Part shown: one piece after another, positions 18,985-27,994 of the stretch
How the letters are laid out: each line of letters starts with the position of its first letter
Numbering within the stretch: position 1 is the first letter of the stretch
Assembly (NCBI RefSeq): GCF_003048615.2
Contig: NZ_CP049263.1
Location: 1,736,001-1,800,000, forward strand
DNA from: Campylobacter concisus
GTDB lineage: Bacteria; Campylobacterota; Campylobacteria; Campylobacterales; Campylobacteraceae
Direction of reading: 5' to 3'
DNA: 64,000 nucleotides
Notes under the pieces: generated by a model
What the model was told of the DNA's origin: nothing
Database searches by the model: none
What the model saw: the letters and a program-made list of their open reading frames with translations, nothing else
Program-made: the position numbers and the translations under genes

Positions 18985-19326
18985 TTATAAACTAATATTT
19001 TCTATCAGCTTAAAATTTTCATTTTTTACAATTAGTAGATCAAGCTGAAAGTCCCTGTTTGGCTCATTTTTCATCATATAAAAATTTATAGTTTTTAAAA
19101 TTTTCATATATTTTGCCTTGTTTAGCCTATACTCCGCTTCGTATCCTCCGCTGGTTGCTTTTACCTCTATAAAATGTAAAATTTTATCGCTACTTAGCGC
19201 GATGATGTCGATCTCGCCAAATTTAGAGTGAAAATTTCTCTCTAAAATGACAAAACCAAGCTTACGCAAAAACTCGCAAGCCCTATCTTCGGAGCTCTTA
19301 CCAAAGAGATACTCTTTTAGCCCCAA
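18985..19326 (-). CDS. YraN/UPF0102 family nuclease-like protein
   Basis: This 113-residue protein has the restriction-endonuclease-like core of the YraN family: 'GKSSEDRACEFLRKLGFVILERNFHSKFGEIDIIA' followed by 'LHFIEVKAT', i.e. the E..D..ExK arrangement. The family is widespread; its biological role is not settled, with DNA processing suspected. It starts 1 base after the hom stop and is probably co-transcribed with it. Confidence 0.88.
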   Translation of the reverse strand: MGLKEYLFGKSSEDRACEFLRKLGFVILERNFHSKFGEIDIIALSSDKILHFIEVKATSGGYEAEYRLNKAKYMKILKTINFYMMKNEPNRDFQLDLLIVKNENFKLIENISL

Positions 19327-19327
19327 G

Positions 19328-20590
19328 CTACTCCTCGATCCTCATCATAAATGGCTCTTCTTTTATATACTCTTGCTCTTTTAAAAGCTCCATAGTTCGC
19401 TTCGCATCAGCTTCCAAGCTCGTGTGTGTCGTGAAAAATAGCACAGCATACTCGCTCTCATCTTTTGGCTTTTGTAGCAAGCTGTCGATTGAAAGGTTGT
19501 TTTCGCTCATTAAATTTGTTATCTTTGCTAGTACGCCCATCTTGTCTTCGACTTTTAGCCTAAAGTAATACTTCGTCTTTATCCTGTCGCGGTCAAGAAG
19601 CTCTAAGGTGTTTAGCTCAAATGGCGCTTTGTATCCAAGCATAGGCGACTTGCTGTCTCTTGCGATGTCGATGAGGTCGCTAATTACTGCGCTTGCTGTC
19701 GCATCGCCACCAGCTCCAGGCCCATAGTACATCGTCTCGCCAACGACCTCGCCAACGACACTGATCGCATTTGTTACGCCGCTTGCCTTTGCTATCATTT
19801 TATTTTGTGGCACTAGCGCTGGATGCACGCGTAGTTCGACCTTGCCCTCGCTTTTTTTGGCGATGGCTAGAAGTTTTATTGAGTATTCAAAATCTTTTGC
19901 GAAAAATATATCTTCTGGCGTGATGCCTTGTATCCCTTCTATCAAGATATCCTCTGGATCGCCGTGCACGCCATAAGCGATGCTAGCAAGGATGAGAAGC
20001 TTGTGAGCCGTGTCAAAGCCACCCACGTCAAAAGTAGGATCGGCCTCAGCGTATCCAAGCTCTTGTGCTTTTTTAAGTGCGTCTTTGAAATTTGAGCCCT
20101 CATTCATCATCGAGGTTAGGATGTAGTTGCTAGTGCCGTTTAGTATGCCGTTTATGCTTAAGATGTGGTTGGCGCTAAGCCCCTCTCTTAAGGCTCTGAT
20201 GATCGGTATGCCACCAGCCACGCTTGCTTCAAAACCAAATGGCGTATTTTTGGCTAAATTTTGCAAAGCATATCTGTGATAGGCAAGAAGCGCCTTGTTT
20301 GCAGTGACGACCGCTTTTTTGCGCTTTAAAATTTCGCTCACCACTCTAAAAGGCTCTTCAACTCCGCCCATAAGCTCGACAAAAACGTCGATATCATCGC
20401 GGTTTATGACGCTATTTATATCGTCAGTCAAAGGGATGCCAGCGTCTCTTTTTTTATTTAAATTTCTAACCACACCGATGACTGGCACTATCTCTTCGCC
20501 ACATCTTGCCGCGATTAGTTTTTTGTTTTTTAGTAAAATTTTTGCAACCGACTCGCCAACGGTTCCAACGCCCAATATCGCTACATTCAT
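19328..20590 (-). CDS. hom: Homoserine dehydrogenase
   Basis: This 420-residue NAD(P)-dependent enzyme converts aspartate semialdehyde to homoserine for Thr and Met synthesis. Evidence: N-terminal Rossmann motif ILGVGTVGESVAKIL, 'VTANKALLA', 'FEASVAGGIPIIRALREGL', 'GILNGTSNYILT' and 'AEADPTFDVGGFDTAHKL', then a C-terminal ACT domain (about 340-410) for amino-acid feedback. Its ATG overlaps the upstream aminotransferase stop by 4 bases. Confidence 0.95.
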   Translation of the reverse strand: MNVAILGVGTVGESVAKILLKNKKLIAARCGEEIVPVIGVVRNLNKKRDAGIPLTDDINSVINRDDIDVFVELMGGVEEPFRVVSEILKRKKAVVTANKALLAYHRYALQNLAKNTPFGFEASVAGGIPIIRALREGLSANHILSINGILNGTSNYILTSMMNEGSNFKDALKKAQELGYAEADPTFDVGGFDTAHKLLILASIAYGVHGDPEDILIEGIQGITPEDIFFAKDFEYSIKLLAIAKKSEGKVELRVHPALVPQNKMIAKASGVTNAISVVGEVVGETMYYGPGAGGDATASAVISDLIDIARDSKSPMLGYKAPFELNTLELLDRDRIKTKYYFRLKVEDKMGVLAKITNLMSENNLSIDSLLQKPKDESEYAVLFFTTHTSLEADAKRTMELLKEQEYIKEEPFMMRIEE

Positions 20591-21795
20591 TCAAATTCTT
20601 TCAAATATTTTTTTATATTTCTTGCTGCTTGTCTTATCCTGTTTTCGTTTTCGATAAGAGCTAAGCGCACATAGTCGTTTCCGCCCTCGCCAAAACCAAT
20701 GCCTGGACTAACTGCAACTGAAGCCTTTGTAAGAAGCTGCTTTGAAAACTCAAGACTGCCTAAGTGGCTAACCTTTGGTGGAAGTTTCGCCCAGATAAAC
20801 ATGCTGGCATTTGGCTTTTTAAGCTCCCAACCAGCCTGAGCAAAGGCCTCTATCATCACATCTCTTCTTTTTTCATAAATTTGGCGTATCTCTTCAACGC
20901 AGCTTTGATCGCCGTCAAGCGCGACCGTGGCCGAGACTTGTATCGGCGTAAACATACCATAATCAACCCATGATTTGATCTTTTTAAGTGCGGCGCAAAG
21001 CCTCTTGTTTCCGCACATGAAGCCAACTCTCCAGCCAGCCATGTTGTAGCTTTTTGAAAGAGTGTAGCACTCGACTGCGACATCTTTTGCGCCTTCTACT
21101 TCAAAGATGCTTGGAGTTTTGTAGCCATCAAAGGTAAGATCAGCGTAGGCGATATCTGAGATGATGTAAAATCTCTCTTGCTTTGCGATGCTTACAAGGC
21201 GCTCGTAAAAGCTCTTTTGAACGGTCACGGTCGTTGGATTGTGAGGGAAATTTACGACTACATATTTTGGCTTTGGCGAGCTTGCATGTATCGTCTGGAT
21301 TAAGTTTTCAAAAAATTTATTCTCGTCTAGCTCAAATTTATCATTGTAGTGAAGTGGCATCTTTGCGACGCTTCCGCCAGCAAATAAAAACGCTTGCGTG
21401 TGTATCGGATATGCAGGATCAGGCACGATAGCCACGTCGCCTGGGTTTATCACAGCTTGGGCAAGATGCACAAAGCCTTCTTTGCTGCCCATTGTGGCTA
21501 CTGCTTCAGTTTCTGGGTCTAAATTTACGCCATATTTTCTCTTATACCAGTTGCAAATGGCAAGGCGGAGCTTATAAATTCCAGCACTGGCTGAGTAGCC
21601 GTGGGTCTTATCTTTTTGCGCGCTTTCGCATAGTTTATCGACGATGTGCTGCGGTGTTCTGCCTTCTGGGTTGCCCATAGAAAAGTCGATGATGTCCTCG
21701 CCAGCTCTACGTGCTGCCATTTTTATAGCATTTACTTCGGCAAAAACGTAGTTTGGCAAACGCTCAATTGTATTAAATCTTATCTCATCAAACAC
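20587..21795 (-). CDS. Class I/II PLP-dependent aminotransferase (AlaC/DapL-like)
   Basis: This 402-residue fold-type I aminotransferase has 'DFSMGNPEGRTPQHIVDKL', 'GSKEGFVHLAQAVINPGD', 'NFPHNPTT' and the PLP lysine in 'YTLSKSYNMAGWRVGFMCG'. This subgroup is annotated as LL-diaminopimelate, alanine or aspartate aminotransferase. Being coupled to hom, it plausibly serves aspartate-family amino acids, but the substrate cannot be fixed from sequence. The start overlaps nothing and lies 9 bases after the neighbouring gene's stop. Confidence 0.88.
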   Translation of the reverse strand: MFDEIRFNTIERLPNYVFAEVNAIKMAARRAGEDIIDFSMGNPEGRTPQHIVDKLCESAQKDKTHGYSASAGIYKLRLAICNWYKRKYGVNLDPETEAVATMGSKEGFVHLAQAVINPGDVAIVPDPAYPIHTQAFLFAGGSVAKMPLHYNDKFELDENKFFENLIQTIHASSPKPKYVVVNFPHNPTTVTVQKSFYERLVSIAKQERFYIISDIAYADLTFDGYKTPSIFEVEGAKDVAVECYTLSKSYNMAGWRVGFMCGNKRLCAALKKIKSWVDYGMFTPIQVSATVALDGDQSCVEEIRQIYEKRRDVMIEAFAQAGWELKKPNASMFIWAKLPPKVSHLGSLEFSKQLLTKASVAVSPGIGFGEGGNDYVRLALIENENRIRQAARNIKKYLKEFE

Positions 21796-21804
21796 TGTTT
21801 GCTC

Positions 21805-22587
21805 CTATTTTATAAGCTTGATAATTATCTCGTTTTTAATGTTAGTTATGTCGTTATTGTCGCTAATTAACGCATATTTTGCGTCATTAGATAAATTTAT
21901 GGTGTAGTTAGTTTTTATCTCGTTTTCTCTTTTTAGATCGATTTGGTTTAAATTTTTATCATAAATTCTAACAAGTGGCACCCATTTATTTGGCTCGTTT
22001 GAGATGATATTTAGGCTACTTGCGCCTGCTACATCGACGATATAGACGCCGCCACTTTTGACAAGCGGGGTCTCTTCATTAAAATTTACTTTTGACGCAT
22101 CAAGGCTCATATTTTTAGCGTCCAAATAAAGCGCTAAATTTCCATCAAGCCTATCAAATCCCATGATCTTAAAGCCGCTTTTACTAAGCGTGAAATTTAG
22201 TAAATTTGGATCTATGCCACCACTTTTTAGAGCTAAAATCCCATAAGAAATTTCATTGCCATTTTTTAGAGAATTTACCCTTGCCACACTTATATTTGCA
22301 TCTTCAAGAGCTAAATTTATCGATTTTACAAAAAGTGCTGAGGGGACTTTTTGTGTGCTTATAAATTTTAAATTTAAACTATTTGAGCTAAAAGAGAGAG
22401 CATCGTAGTTCGAGCTTTGCTTTAGCCTTGAGACCAGCTCGCCAACGTTTAGCGAGCCGTTAGTATCTAAATTTTCTAAAGAAATTTGTAGATCTTTTCC
22501 GCTACTTAGTGCATTTGCGCTGCTATTTAGATCAAAAGCGTATGAAAAAACGCTAAAAAGAAGAAATATGGCTAGTTTTTTTACCAA
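21805..22587 (-). CDS. Exported protein of unknown function
   Basis: This 260-residue protein has a cleavable-looking signal peptide (residues 1-17, ending SYAFD) and a beta-rich periplasmic body with Asn/Ser/Lys-rich strands. No catalytic motif or cysteine is evident. It overlaps the upstream HTH/TM protein by 7 bases and lies at a conserved position in the hom-rlmB region of Campylobacter, so the two probably act together in the envelope. Function unknown. Confidence 0.65.
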   Translation of the reverse strand: MVKKLAIFLLFSVFSYAFDLNSSANALSSGKDLQISLENLDTNGSLNVGELVSRLKQSSNYDALSFSSNSLNLKFISTQKVPSALFVKSINLALEDANISVARVNSLKNGNEISYGILALKSGGIDPNLLNFTLSKSGFKIMGFDRLDGNLALYLDAKNMSLDASKVNFNEETPLVKSGGVYIVDVAGASSLNIISNEPNKWVPLVRIYDKNLNQIDLKRENEIKTNYTINLSNDAKYALISDNNDITNIKNEIIIKLIK

Positions 22588-23522
22588 GATTTGCCCTTAT
22601 TCATCTCGACAAACTCGTCATAAGTTAAAAATTTCATATCGCCATTTTCTACTAAAAATCTAGCTGGACGGCTTGGGTTATACTTTGTCACCTTATCGCC
22701 GATCTTAAGCTCGATGTTGCCATTTCCGCAAACAACTAGCTGTCTTTGGTCTAAATTTATATTGACACTTTTGCTTGTATCGCTTGATGTTTTTTGGCCA
22801 TTTTCAAGGTTGATGATGCCTATCCAAACGCGTTGTTTTGGTGTGATGATCGCTTCATTTAGCGGTTTTGTCACGTTTTGCTCTACTTTTGGAGCTGGCT
22901 GGGCTGCCATGCTAGGTTTTAGGGCATTTTGATCAACGCTAGCAGGACTTACAGTCACGTTTTGCTCAGCTGGAGCTGAAATTTTCACGCTTGAAGCGTT
23001 TGCATCGATCTTTGGAGTGTTTTGAGAGATCGTTACATTTGTGTCGATTATGTTTTTCTTCACTTCATTGACGATGCTTGATTGTGAGTAGCTCACGCTT
23101 GTGTTGTCTTCATTTAAGCTTGCTATGAAATTTTGGACGTATTTGTAAGCGTCAAAGTAGTAAGCACCGCCAGCGATGATAGCTAAAATGATGATCCAGA
23201 AGAAAAATCCAGCCCCGCCACCGCTACTTTGCCTTTGGATCGAGACATCCTCAGGTGTGTAAGAAGAAATTTTTGGGCTAACTTTTGTTTTTTTGCTCTC
23301 ATCAGGCATATTTTCTTGCATAAATGCGTCGTATTCAGCGAGAAGTTCGCTAAGATCGACGCCGTACTCACGCTGTAAAATTTTGGCGTAGCCTCTCATG
23401 TTTAAGCGTGATAATTTTTCAAAATTTTTGTCAAAAATGTATTGTAAAAATGTTGGTTCAATGTGCGTCTTGCGCGAAATTTCCTTTATGCCTATCTCTT
23501 TTAAATTTTCTAATTCATTCAT
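22581..23522 (-). CDS. RodZ-like protein: HTH domain, transmembrane helix, periplasmic domain
   Basis: This 313-residue protein has an N-terminal helix-turn-helix region (about 1-70: 'IGIKEISRKTHIEPTFLQYIF' then 'RGYAKILQREYGVDLSELL'), a transmembrane helix (about 105-122), a Ser/Asn/Val-rich linker and a C-terminal beta domain (about 225-313). That order resembles RodZ, the cell-shape factor that binds MreB. The HTH of RodZ is a protein-binding rather than DNA-binding module. Assignment as RodZ is inference. It overlaps both neighbours. Confidence 0.65.
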   Translation of the reverse strand: MNELENLKEIGIKEISRKTHIEPTFLQYIFDKNFEKLSRLNMRGYAKILQREYGVDLSELLAEYDAFMQENMPDESKKTKVSPKISSYTPEDVSIQRQSSGGGAGFFFWIIILAIIAGGAYYFDAYKYVQNFIASLNEDNTSVSYSQSSIVNEVKKNIIDTNVTISQNTPKIDANASSVKISAPAEQNVTVSPASVDQNALKPSMAAQPAPKVEQNVTKPLNEAIITPKQRVWIGIINLENGQKTSSDTSKSVNINLDQRQLVVCGNGNIELKIGDKVTKYNPSRPARFLVENGDMKFLTYDEFVEMNKGKSW

Positions 23523-24195
23523 CTATCATCCTATCACAAATTATCGCAAAAGCTACACTTACATTTAGGGAGTCCCAGCCGTCTTTTAGCTTGATACCGA
23601 CGCACTCATCGCACTTTGCTAGAGCTTTTTGCGGTATGCCTTCGCCCTCTGAGCCCATCACCAAAGCTCTTTTGCCAGCAAATTTCATCTCTTTTATATT
23701 TTTGCCGTTGCTTGCCGTCGCGTAAAGTCTAAAACCACACTGTTTTAGCTCATTTAGCAGGCTAAGTCCGTCTTCAAAGATCGCTATTGGTATCTCGTAA
23801 GCAGCACCGCTACTTGACCTTAAAACACCTTGCATATTTACACTTTTTGTAACAATAACTAGTCCTTCGCAGCCTAGAGCATAGGCGCTTCTAGCGATGG
23901 CGCCGATGTTTCCGACATCACTTATGCCATAAAGCACGGCGATGAAATTTAGCTTTTTGAGCTCACTAAAGTCTGAAAACTCAAACTCACTAACGCTTGC
24001 TAAAAAGCCTTGATGGTTGCCGCCATGCGCCATCGACTGGGCCTTTTGATTATCCACGCGGATGATCTTCTTGCCAGTGCCACAAATTTTAGAGAAGAGT
24101 TTTTTATCACACTCTTTTGAGAGATAGATCTCTTCTAATATCTGTGGGCGCTTGTTCAAAATATGTAAAAATAGCTGTTTTCCGTATATTATCAT
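23515..24195 (-). CDS. rlmB: TrmH/SpoU family rRNA 2'-O-methyltransferase (RlmB-like)
   Basis: This 226-residue SAM-dependent methyltransferase with a SPOUT knot carries motif 1 'GNIGAIARSAYALGCEGLVI', motif 2 'ALVMGSEGEGIPQKAL' and motif 3 'GWDSLNVSVAFAIICDRM'. A short N-terminal substrate-binding domain precedes them. RlmB modifies G2251 of 23S rRNA; other TrmH-family members act on tRNA, so the exact site is inferred. The gene is next to rsmI, rpmE and rsmE, a ribosome-related cluster. Confidence 0.85.
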   Translation of the reverse strand: MIIYGKQLFLHILNKRPQILEEIYLSKECDKKLFSKICGTGKKIIRVDNQKAQSMAHGGNHQGFLASVSEFEFSDFSELKKLNFIAVLYGISDVGNIGAIARSAYALGCEGLVIVTKSVNMQGVLRSSSGAAYEIPIAIFEDGLSLLNELKQCGFRLYATASNGKNIKEMKFAGKRALVMGSEGEGIPQKALAKCDECVGIKLKDGWDSLNVSVAFAIICDRMIDE

Positions 24196-24295
24196 GGTTG
24201 CTTATGGTAGCTAAAGTCAAGTAAAATTTAACTTATTTTGCTTCTAAATTTGAGTGAATTTTTGAAACTTTTTGAGAGAATTTGAGCTTTTAAAT

Positions 24296-25111
24296 TTACG
24301 CTTTTATAAGCTCGTCGTAGATCTTTTTGACATCTTTGCCAGTTATTTTGCTAAGCAGTTTCGCCTTTGCTTTTGGGGCTATATCAAGAGAGATGATCTC
24401 ATCTTTTGTGATGTTTTGAGTGGCTATGTTAGCACTTTTTGAGATGACTACCGCCCACTCGCCGTTTAAATTCGCCTTTTCTAAAATTTGGAATAAATTT
24501 TTGGCTGTGCCCTTAAATTTAGTCTCAAATTTTTTGGTGGCCTCTTTTATGGCAAAAATTTCTCTCTCTGGTTCTAAATTTGCGATGCTTTGCACTAAGC
24601 TTAATATGCGTTTTGGGCTTTCATAGATCACAGCTGGATAGGCTAAATTTAAAGCATTTTGTATAGCTAAAGCCCTCTCTCTACCGGTATTTGGTAAAAA
24701 GCCTAAAAAAACAAACTCTTTATCGCAAAGTCCGCTTGCAACCACGCTTAAAAGTGCAGCGTTTGCTCCGCTTAAAATTTCGTATTTGATATCATTTTTT
24801 TGAGCGTATCTTACTAGGCTAACACCTGGATCGCTTATGCCTGGCATGCCAGCGTCACTCATGTAAGCTATGTTTTTGCTCAAAATTTCATCATTTAAAT
24901 TTGCAAAAAATTCATCTTCGTTGTGTGTGTGAAGTGGGATAAAATTTGAGATGTTTATGTTTGCGTCAAAGCGTTCGTTTAGCAGATTTACAAGGCTTTT
25001 GCAAACTCTTGTATCTTCGCAGATAGCTATCTCGCATTCACGCAAAATTTTGATCGCATGAAGCGAGATATCTTCTAAATTTCCTATTGGAGTAGGAACA
25101 AAGTAGAGCAA
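24296..25111 (-). CDS. rsmI: 16S rRNA (cytidine1402-2'-O)-methyltransferase
   Basis: This 271-residue tetrapyrrole-methylase-fold enzyme has N-terminal 'LYFVPTPIGNLEDISLHAI', 'CEDTRVCKSLVNLL', 'MSDAGMPGISDPG', 'VVASGLCDKEFVFLGFLP' and 'VIYESPKRI', all RsmI signatures. With RsmH it makes the m4Cm at C1402 in the decoding centre. It starts 3 bases downstream of the rpmE stop, so they are co-transcribed. Confidence 0.95.
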   Translation of the reverse strand: MLYFVPTPIGNLEDISLHAIKILRECEIAICEDTRVCKSLVNLLNERFDANINISNFIPLHTHNEDEFFANLNDEILSKNIAYMSDAGMPGISDPGVSLVRYAQKNDIKYEILSGANAALLSVVASGLCDKEFVFLGFLPNTGRERALAIQNALNLAYPAVIYESPKRILSLVQSIANLEPEREIFAIKEATKKFETKFKGTAKNLFQILEKANLNGEWAVVISKSANIATQNITKDEIISLDIAPKAKAKLLSKITGKDVKKIYDELIKA

Positions 25112-25114
25112 GGC

Positions 25115-25318
25115 TTATTTTTGAGCGTATTTTTTCTTAAATTTCTCAACACGGCCAGCGCTATCAACTATCTTTTCGCTGCCAGTGAAAAATGGGTGGC
25201 ACTTGTCGCAAATGTCAATTCTGATTTCACTTTTGTTTGACTTTGTCTTAAAAGTGTTGCCACACGCGCAAGTTACGGTGCAATCTACATACTCTGGATG
25301 GATCTCTTTTTTCATCAT
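25115..25318 (-). CDS. rpmE: 50S ribosomal protein L31
   Basis: This 67-residue L31 is of the zinc-containing type: '[13 protein letters not shown]' and '[19 protein letters not shown]' provide the Cys ligands. The ATGATG start leaves Met1/Met2 open; AAGGAAAG upstream fits the first. A TATAAT box is found 46 bases upstream. Confidence 0.96.
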   Translation of the reverse strand: MMKKEIHPEYVDCTVTCACGNTFKTKSNKSEIRIDICDKCHPFFTGSEKIVDSAGRVEKFKKKYAQK

Positions 25319-25363
25319 CTTTCCTTTATTATTTTGGGCTATTTGTTACCTTAAAAGTTGCTG

Positions 25364-25369
25364 ATTATA
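25364..25369 (-). promoter_or_regulatory. -10 box of rpmE-rsmI
   Basis: TATAAT on the minus strand lies 46-51 bases before the rpmE start, in the gap after rsmE. Confidence 0.55.
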
Positions 25370-25396
25370 TAAAAACTAATCTAAAAATCAAATAAA

Positions 25397-26053
25397 TCAG
25401 GCAAGAAATTTTGCCGCCACAGATATGACTGCGGTCTGTGATCTTAGGATATTTTTTGTATTTAGGCCGTAGATATTTTTAAATTTAGCCATCTCGTCCT
25501 CGCTAAATCCGCCCTCTGGACCGATTATTAATATCTCATCATCTCTTTTTTCATTTAAATTTTTACCACCAAAATTTATGGCCGAGACATTTTTATAAAC
25601 GTTCATTAGCTCATCTAAATTTTTATAAATTTCAAACTCCATTAGCGACGTTCTCCCACACTGCTCACATGAAAGTGCGTTTATGTAGTTTAGCTTTTCA
25701 AGGTCGATCTTGAAATTTGCTTGAGAAAATTTAGTATAGACAAAGGCGATCTTGCCAACGCCAAGCTCATTTAAAAATGGCAGCGCCTTTTCGATCGTTT
25801 TTGGATCGACGACCGCCCAAGCGATGGTAAAGTCAAATTTATGCTCGCAGTTTAGGCTGGCAAAGACGAGGCTTAAATTTGCACTTCTGCGCTCTATCTC
25901 ATCGATCTCGTAGATATACTCTTTGCCGTCGCGTAAATTTCTAACACTTATGCGCTCACCTGTTTCAACCCTTCTAGCTTTTAGGTGTAAAAATGCCTCA
26001 TTTACTATTTTCAGGCGCTCTTCGCCAGCGTTTTTATCATATAAAAATTTCAT
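25397..26053 (-). CDS. rsmE: 16S rRNA (uracil1498-N3)-methyltransferase
   Basis: This 218-residue SPOUT methyltransferase has an N-terminal PUA-like domain (about 1-70) and a C-terminal knot with 'ILIIGPEGGFSEDEMAKF' and 'NILRSQTAVISVAAKFL', both RsmE hallmarks. It methylates U1498 of 16S rRNA. It starts directly at the stop of the upstream membrane-protein gene, with no gap. Confidence 0.93.
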   Translation of the reverse strand: MKFLYDKNAGEERLKIVNEAFLHLKARRVETGERISVRNLRDGKEYIYEIDEIERRSANLSLVFASLNCEHKFDFTIAWAVVDPKTIEKALPFLNELGVGKIAFVYTKFSQANFKIDLEKLNYINALSCEQCGRTSLMEFEIYKNLDELMNVYKNVSAINFGGKNLNEKRDDEILIIGPEGGFSEDEMAKFKNIYGLNTKNILRSQTAVISVAAKFLA

Positions 26054-26455
26054 CTAAATCCCTGCTATGATGATCAAAATAATGTCGCAAATGCCTTTAA
26101 TAAAGGCAAATTTTTTAAATTTCTCTAGCTCGCCAGCAATGGCATATCTTTTTAGCCTTTTGTATCCAAAGGCGCTAAGTGCGATTAAGGCTATCAAGAT
26201 AAGAAGCATTTTTATGGCGTTAAATTTTGGCTCGTAGCTATAATATGCCCACAAAATAAGCCCAGTTAGCACCAAAAAGCTAAGCAGCATATGATAAATA
26301 GGTAAAAAATACCTTATACGAAGCACGTAATTTTTAGTTCTCACTCCAAACTGAGTAAGCGCTAGATAAAGCACCGCTAAAGCAAGTAGCGCATAAAAAA
26401 ATGTCACGTGAAATGGCAAAGTATAAGCATAAAGCGAGCTTAAGTGTTCGTTCAT
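26054..26455 (-). CDS. Four-helix membrane protein, unknown function
   Basis: This 133-residue protein has four hydrophobic helices (about 15-33, 52-70, 78-95 and 113-132) and basic loops. 'FHVTFFYALLA' and 'PIYHMLLSFLVLTGLI' each contain a His in a helix, which could suggest a haem or metal site, but nothing decides it. It overlaps the downstream small lipoprotein gene by 4 bases and abuts rsmE. Conserved location in Campylobacter; function unknown. Confidence 0.6.
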   Translation of the reverse strand: MNEHLSSLYAYTLPFHVTFFYALLALAVLYLALTQFGVRTKNYVLRIRYFLPIYHMLLSFLVLTGLILWAYYSYEPKFNAIKMLLILIALIALSAFGYKRLKRYAIAGELEKFKKFAFIKGICDIILIIIAGI

Positions 26456-26655
26456 TTTTTATCTTTAGGAGGCTCGTTTTCTTCGACGACTGGCTCAGGT
26501 GGCAGCTGCTCGTCGATAGTTACATTTGCATCAGGCTGAGCTATCGTAACATCACTTGGTACTGGCTCACTAACGTCGCTTTTGGCCTCTTCTTTATCTC
26601 CACATCCCAAAAATACGCCAGCTATAAGCAAAAAAGAGGTTATAAATTTTTTCAT
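26452..26655 (-). CDS. Small putative lipoprotein
   Basis: This 67-residue protein has a signal peptide ending VFLGC (lipidated Cys18). The mature part is acidic and Pro/Val/Glu-rich, without fold-defining hydrophobic core, and looks intrinsically disordered. Its start touches the queD stop and its stop overlaps the next gene by 4 bases. Function unknown. Confidence 0.55.
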   Translation of the reverse strand: MKKFITSFLLIAGVFLGCGDKEEAKSDVSEPVPSDVTIAQPDANVTIDEQLPPEPVVEENEPPKDKK

Positions 26656-27236
26656 TAAACGTCCTTTGGATTTTCTATTTTTATCTTATTTATCATCTTT
26701 TCAAGCAAATTTTTATCTTCCCACTCGTCCATAACGGCCTCTGAAAATTTGATATCACTAAGCCTTATCTCGCCCATTTGTGGGTTTATCGCGTCCTCTT
26801 TGAAGCACTGCGCATAGCCAGTGTCGGTCTCATGGACGATGACACTATGAAGCTTCACCTCGCGCTCGCCGTTGTTCATCACGCTAAGTTCAAGCAGCCT
26901 TTCGATCATTACAAAAAATATGCGGCAAAACTGCTCTGCGCTGGGATTTAGCGGGATCTCGATCCACCTTGCAGAGTGCTTTTTAAGATCGTTTTTGTAT
27001 TCATCACTATCGCCTGAATATATGGTCGTAGCGTGATCAAAGCTATCTATGATCGTCTTTATGTTTTGCTTCATCAGCCCAAAGTCATAGACCATGCCAG
27101 CGTTATCTAAGAAATTTGAGCTAAGTAAAATTTCTGCTACGTAGCTGTGACCGTGGATGCTCGTCCTGCAGCGCTTTGAGCTACAAAATCTCACGATATG
27201 CGCATTTTCAAATCTAAAAAGTTTTCTAATAATCAT
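26655..27236 (-). CDS. queD: 6-carboxytetrahydropterin synthase
   Basis: The start is taken at ATG 27236, whose A is shared with the queE stop (TGATG). An upstream in-frame Met eight codons earlier lies inside queE and is not preferred. The 193-residue product has 'FRFENAHIVRF' and 'SIHGHSYVAEI' (zinc-binding histidines) and 'VYDFGLMKQNIKTIID.FDHATTI'. It makes 6-carboxytetrahydropterin in the queuosine pathway, directly before QueE acts. It is longer than minimal QueD because of a C-terminal extension. Confidence 0.92.
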   Translation of the reverse strand: MIIRKLFRFENAHIVRFCSSKRCRTSIHGHSYVAEILLSSNFLDNAGMVYDFGLMKQNIKTIIDSFDHATTIYSGDSDEYKNDLKKHSARWIEIPLNPSAEQFCRIFFVMIERLLELSVMNNGEREVKLHSVIVHETDTGYAQCFKEDAINPQMGEIRLSDIKFSEAVMDEWEDKNLLEKMINKIKIENPKDV

Positions 27237-27994
27237 CAAACACCCTCTTTGTCGCCCCAAAGCCTGATGTGGATACGCTCTGAGTAGTTAAATCCATGCT
27301 TTATGGCAAACTGCGCTGTTTTTAGAGCATTTTTGCTTAGCTCGTCCGCATTTGCGCCCATCGCCATGCACCAAACTGGTAAATTTGCTCTATTTTTTAT
27401 ATATAAAATTTCATCTAGCTCGCTTTTGTCAAAGTGCGAGAGGACAAATTTTAAAAAGCTGCTTTTTGCGTTATTTTTGATAGCTAAAATGGCATCTAAA
27501 TTTATGCGTTTTTGCTCGCTAACTCCGCTATTTGCTAGCTTTACGCCAAGTGCAAAATGGCAATTTTTATAAATTTCAAATTTAGCAAAATCAACCAAGA
27601 TCGTGCCATTTGTCTCAAAATGCACCTCGTAGTTTATAAGCAAATTTCTTACCAAATTTATGAAATTTTCATTTTGATGCCAGATGAGTGGCTCGCCGCC
27701 TGTTAAAACGATGATCGGCTTTTGCTCTAAGCCTTTACAAAGCCCATCAACTAGGCTTAAAATTTCATCTGTGCTATATCTTTTGTGGTGAAAATGCCCC
27801 TTAAAAACGGCTCTTATGCTATCGCATCCCAAAAGCTCTTCGCCTGTTTTTAAAGACCTTGTCTTTACGCCAAAGCCAGAGCAGTTTAGGTTGCAGCCCA
27901 AAAAGCGTAAAAACACAGCGAGCCTGCCCTGATAAGCGCCCTCGCCTTGGATGCTTAAAAATGCCTCAACTAATTCTAGCTCTTTGCTCATCAA
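27236..27994 (-). CDS. queE: 7-carboxy-7-deazaguanine synthase (radical SAM)
   Basis: This 252-residue radical-SAM enzyme converts 6-carboxytetrahydropterin to 7-carboxy-7-deazaguanine. '[23 protein letters not shown]' and '[10 protein letters not shown]' are family signatures. The cluster cysteines are unusual: Cys34 and Cys38 are spaced normally, but the expected third position is Phe41, and the likely third ligand is Cys57 in 'LLGCDS' after an insertion (CX3CX18C). The Campylobacter relative I recall has the same arrangement. It is coupled to queD and moaA by short overlaps. Confidence 0.92.

Noticed and set aside
20856-21431. Open frames on both strands within the aminotransferase gene
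   Set aside because: The class I aminotransferase frame has all family motifs; the others are Cys/Arg-rich shadows without ribosome sites.
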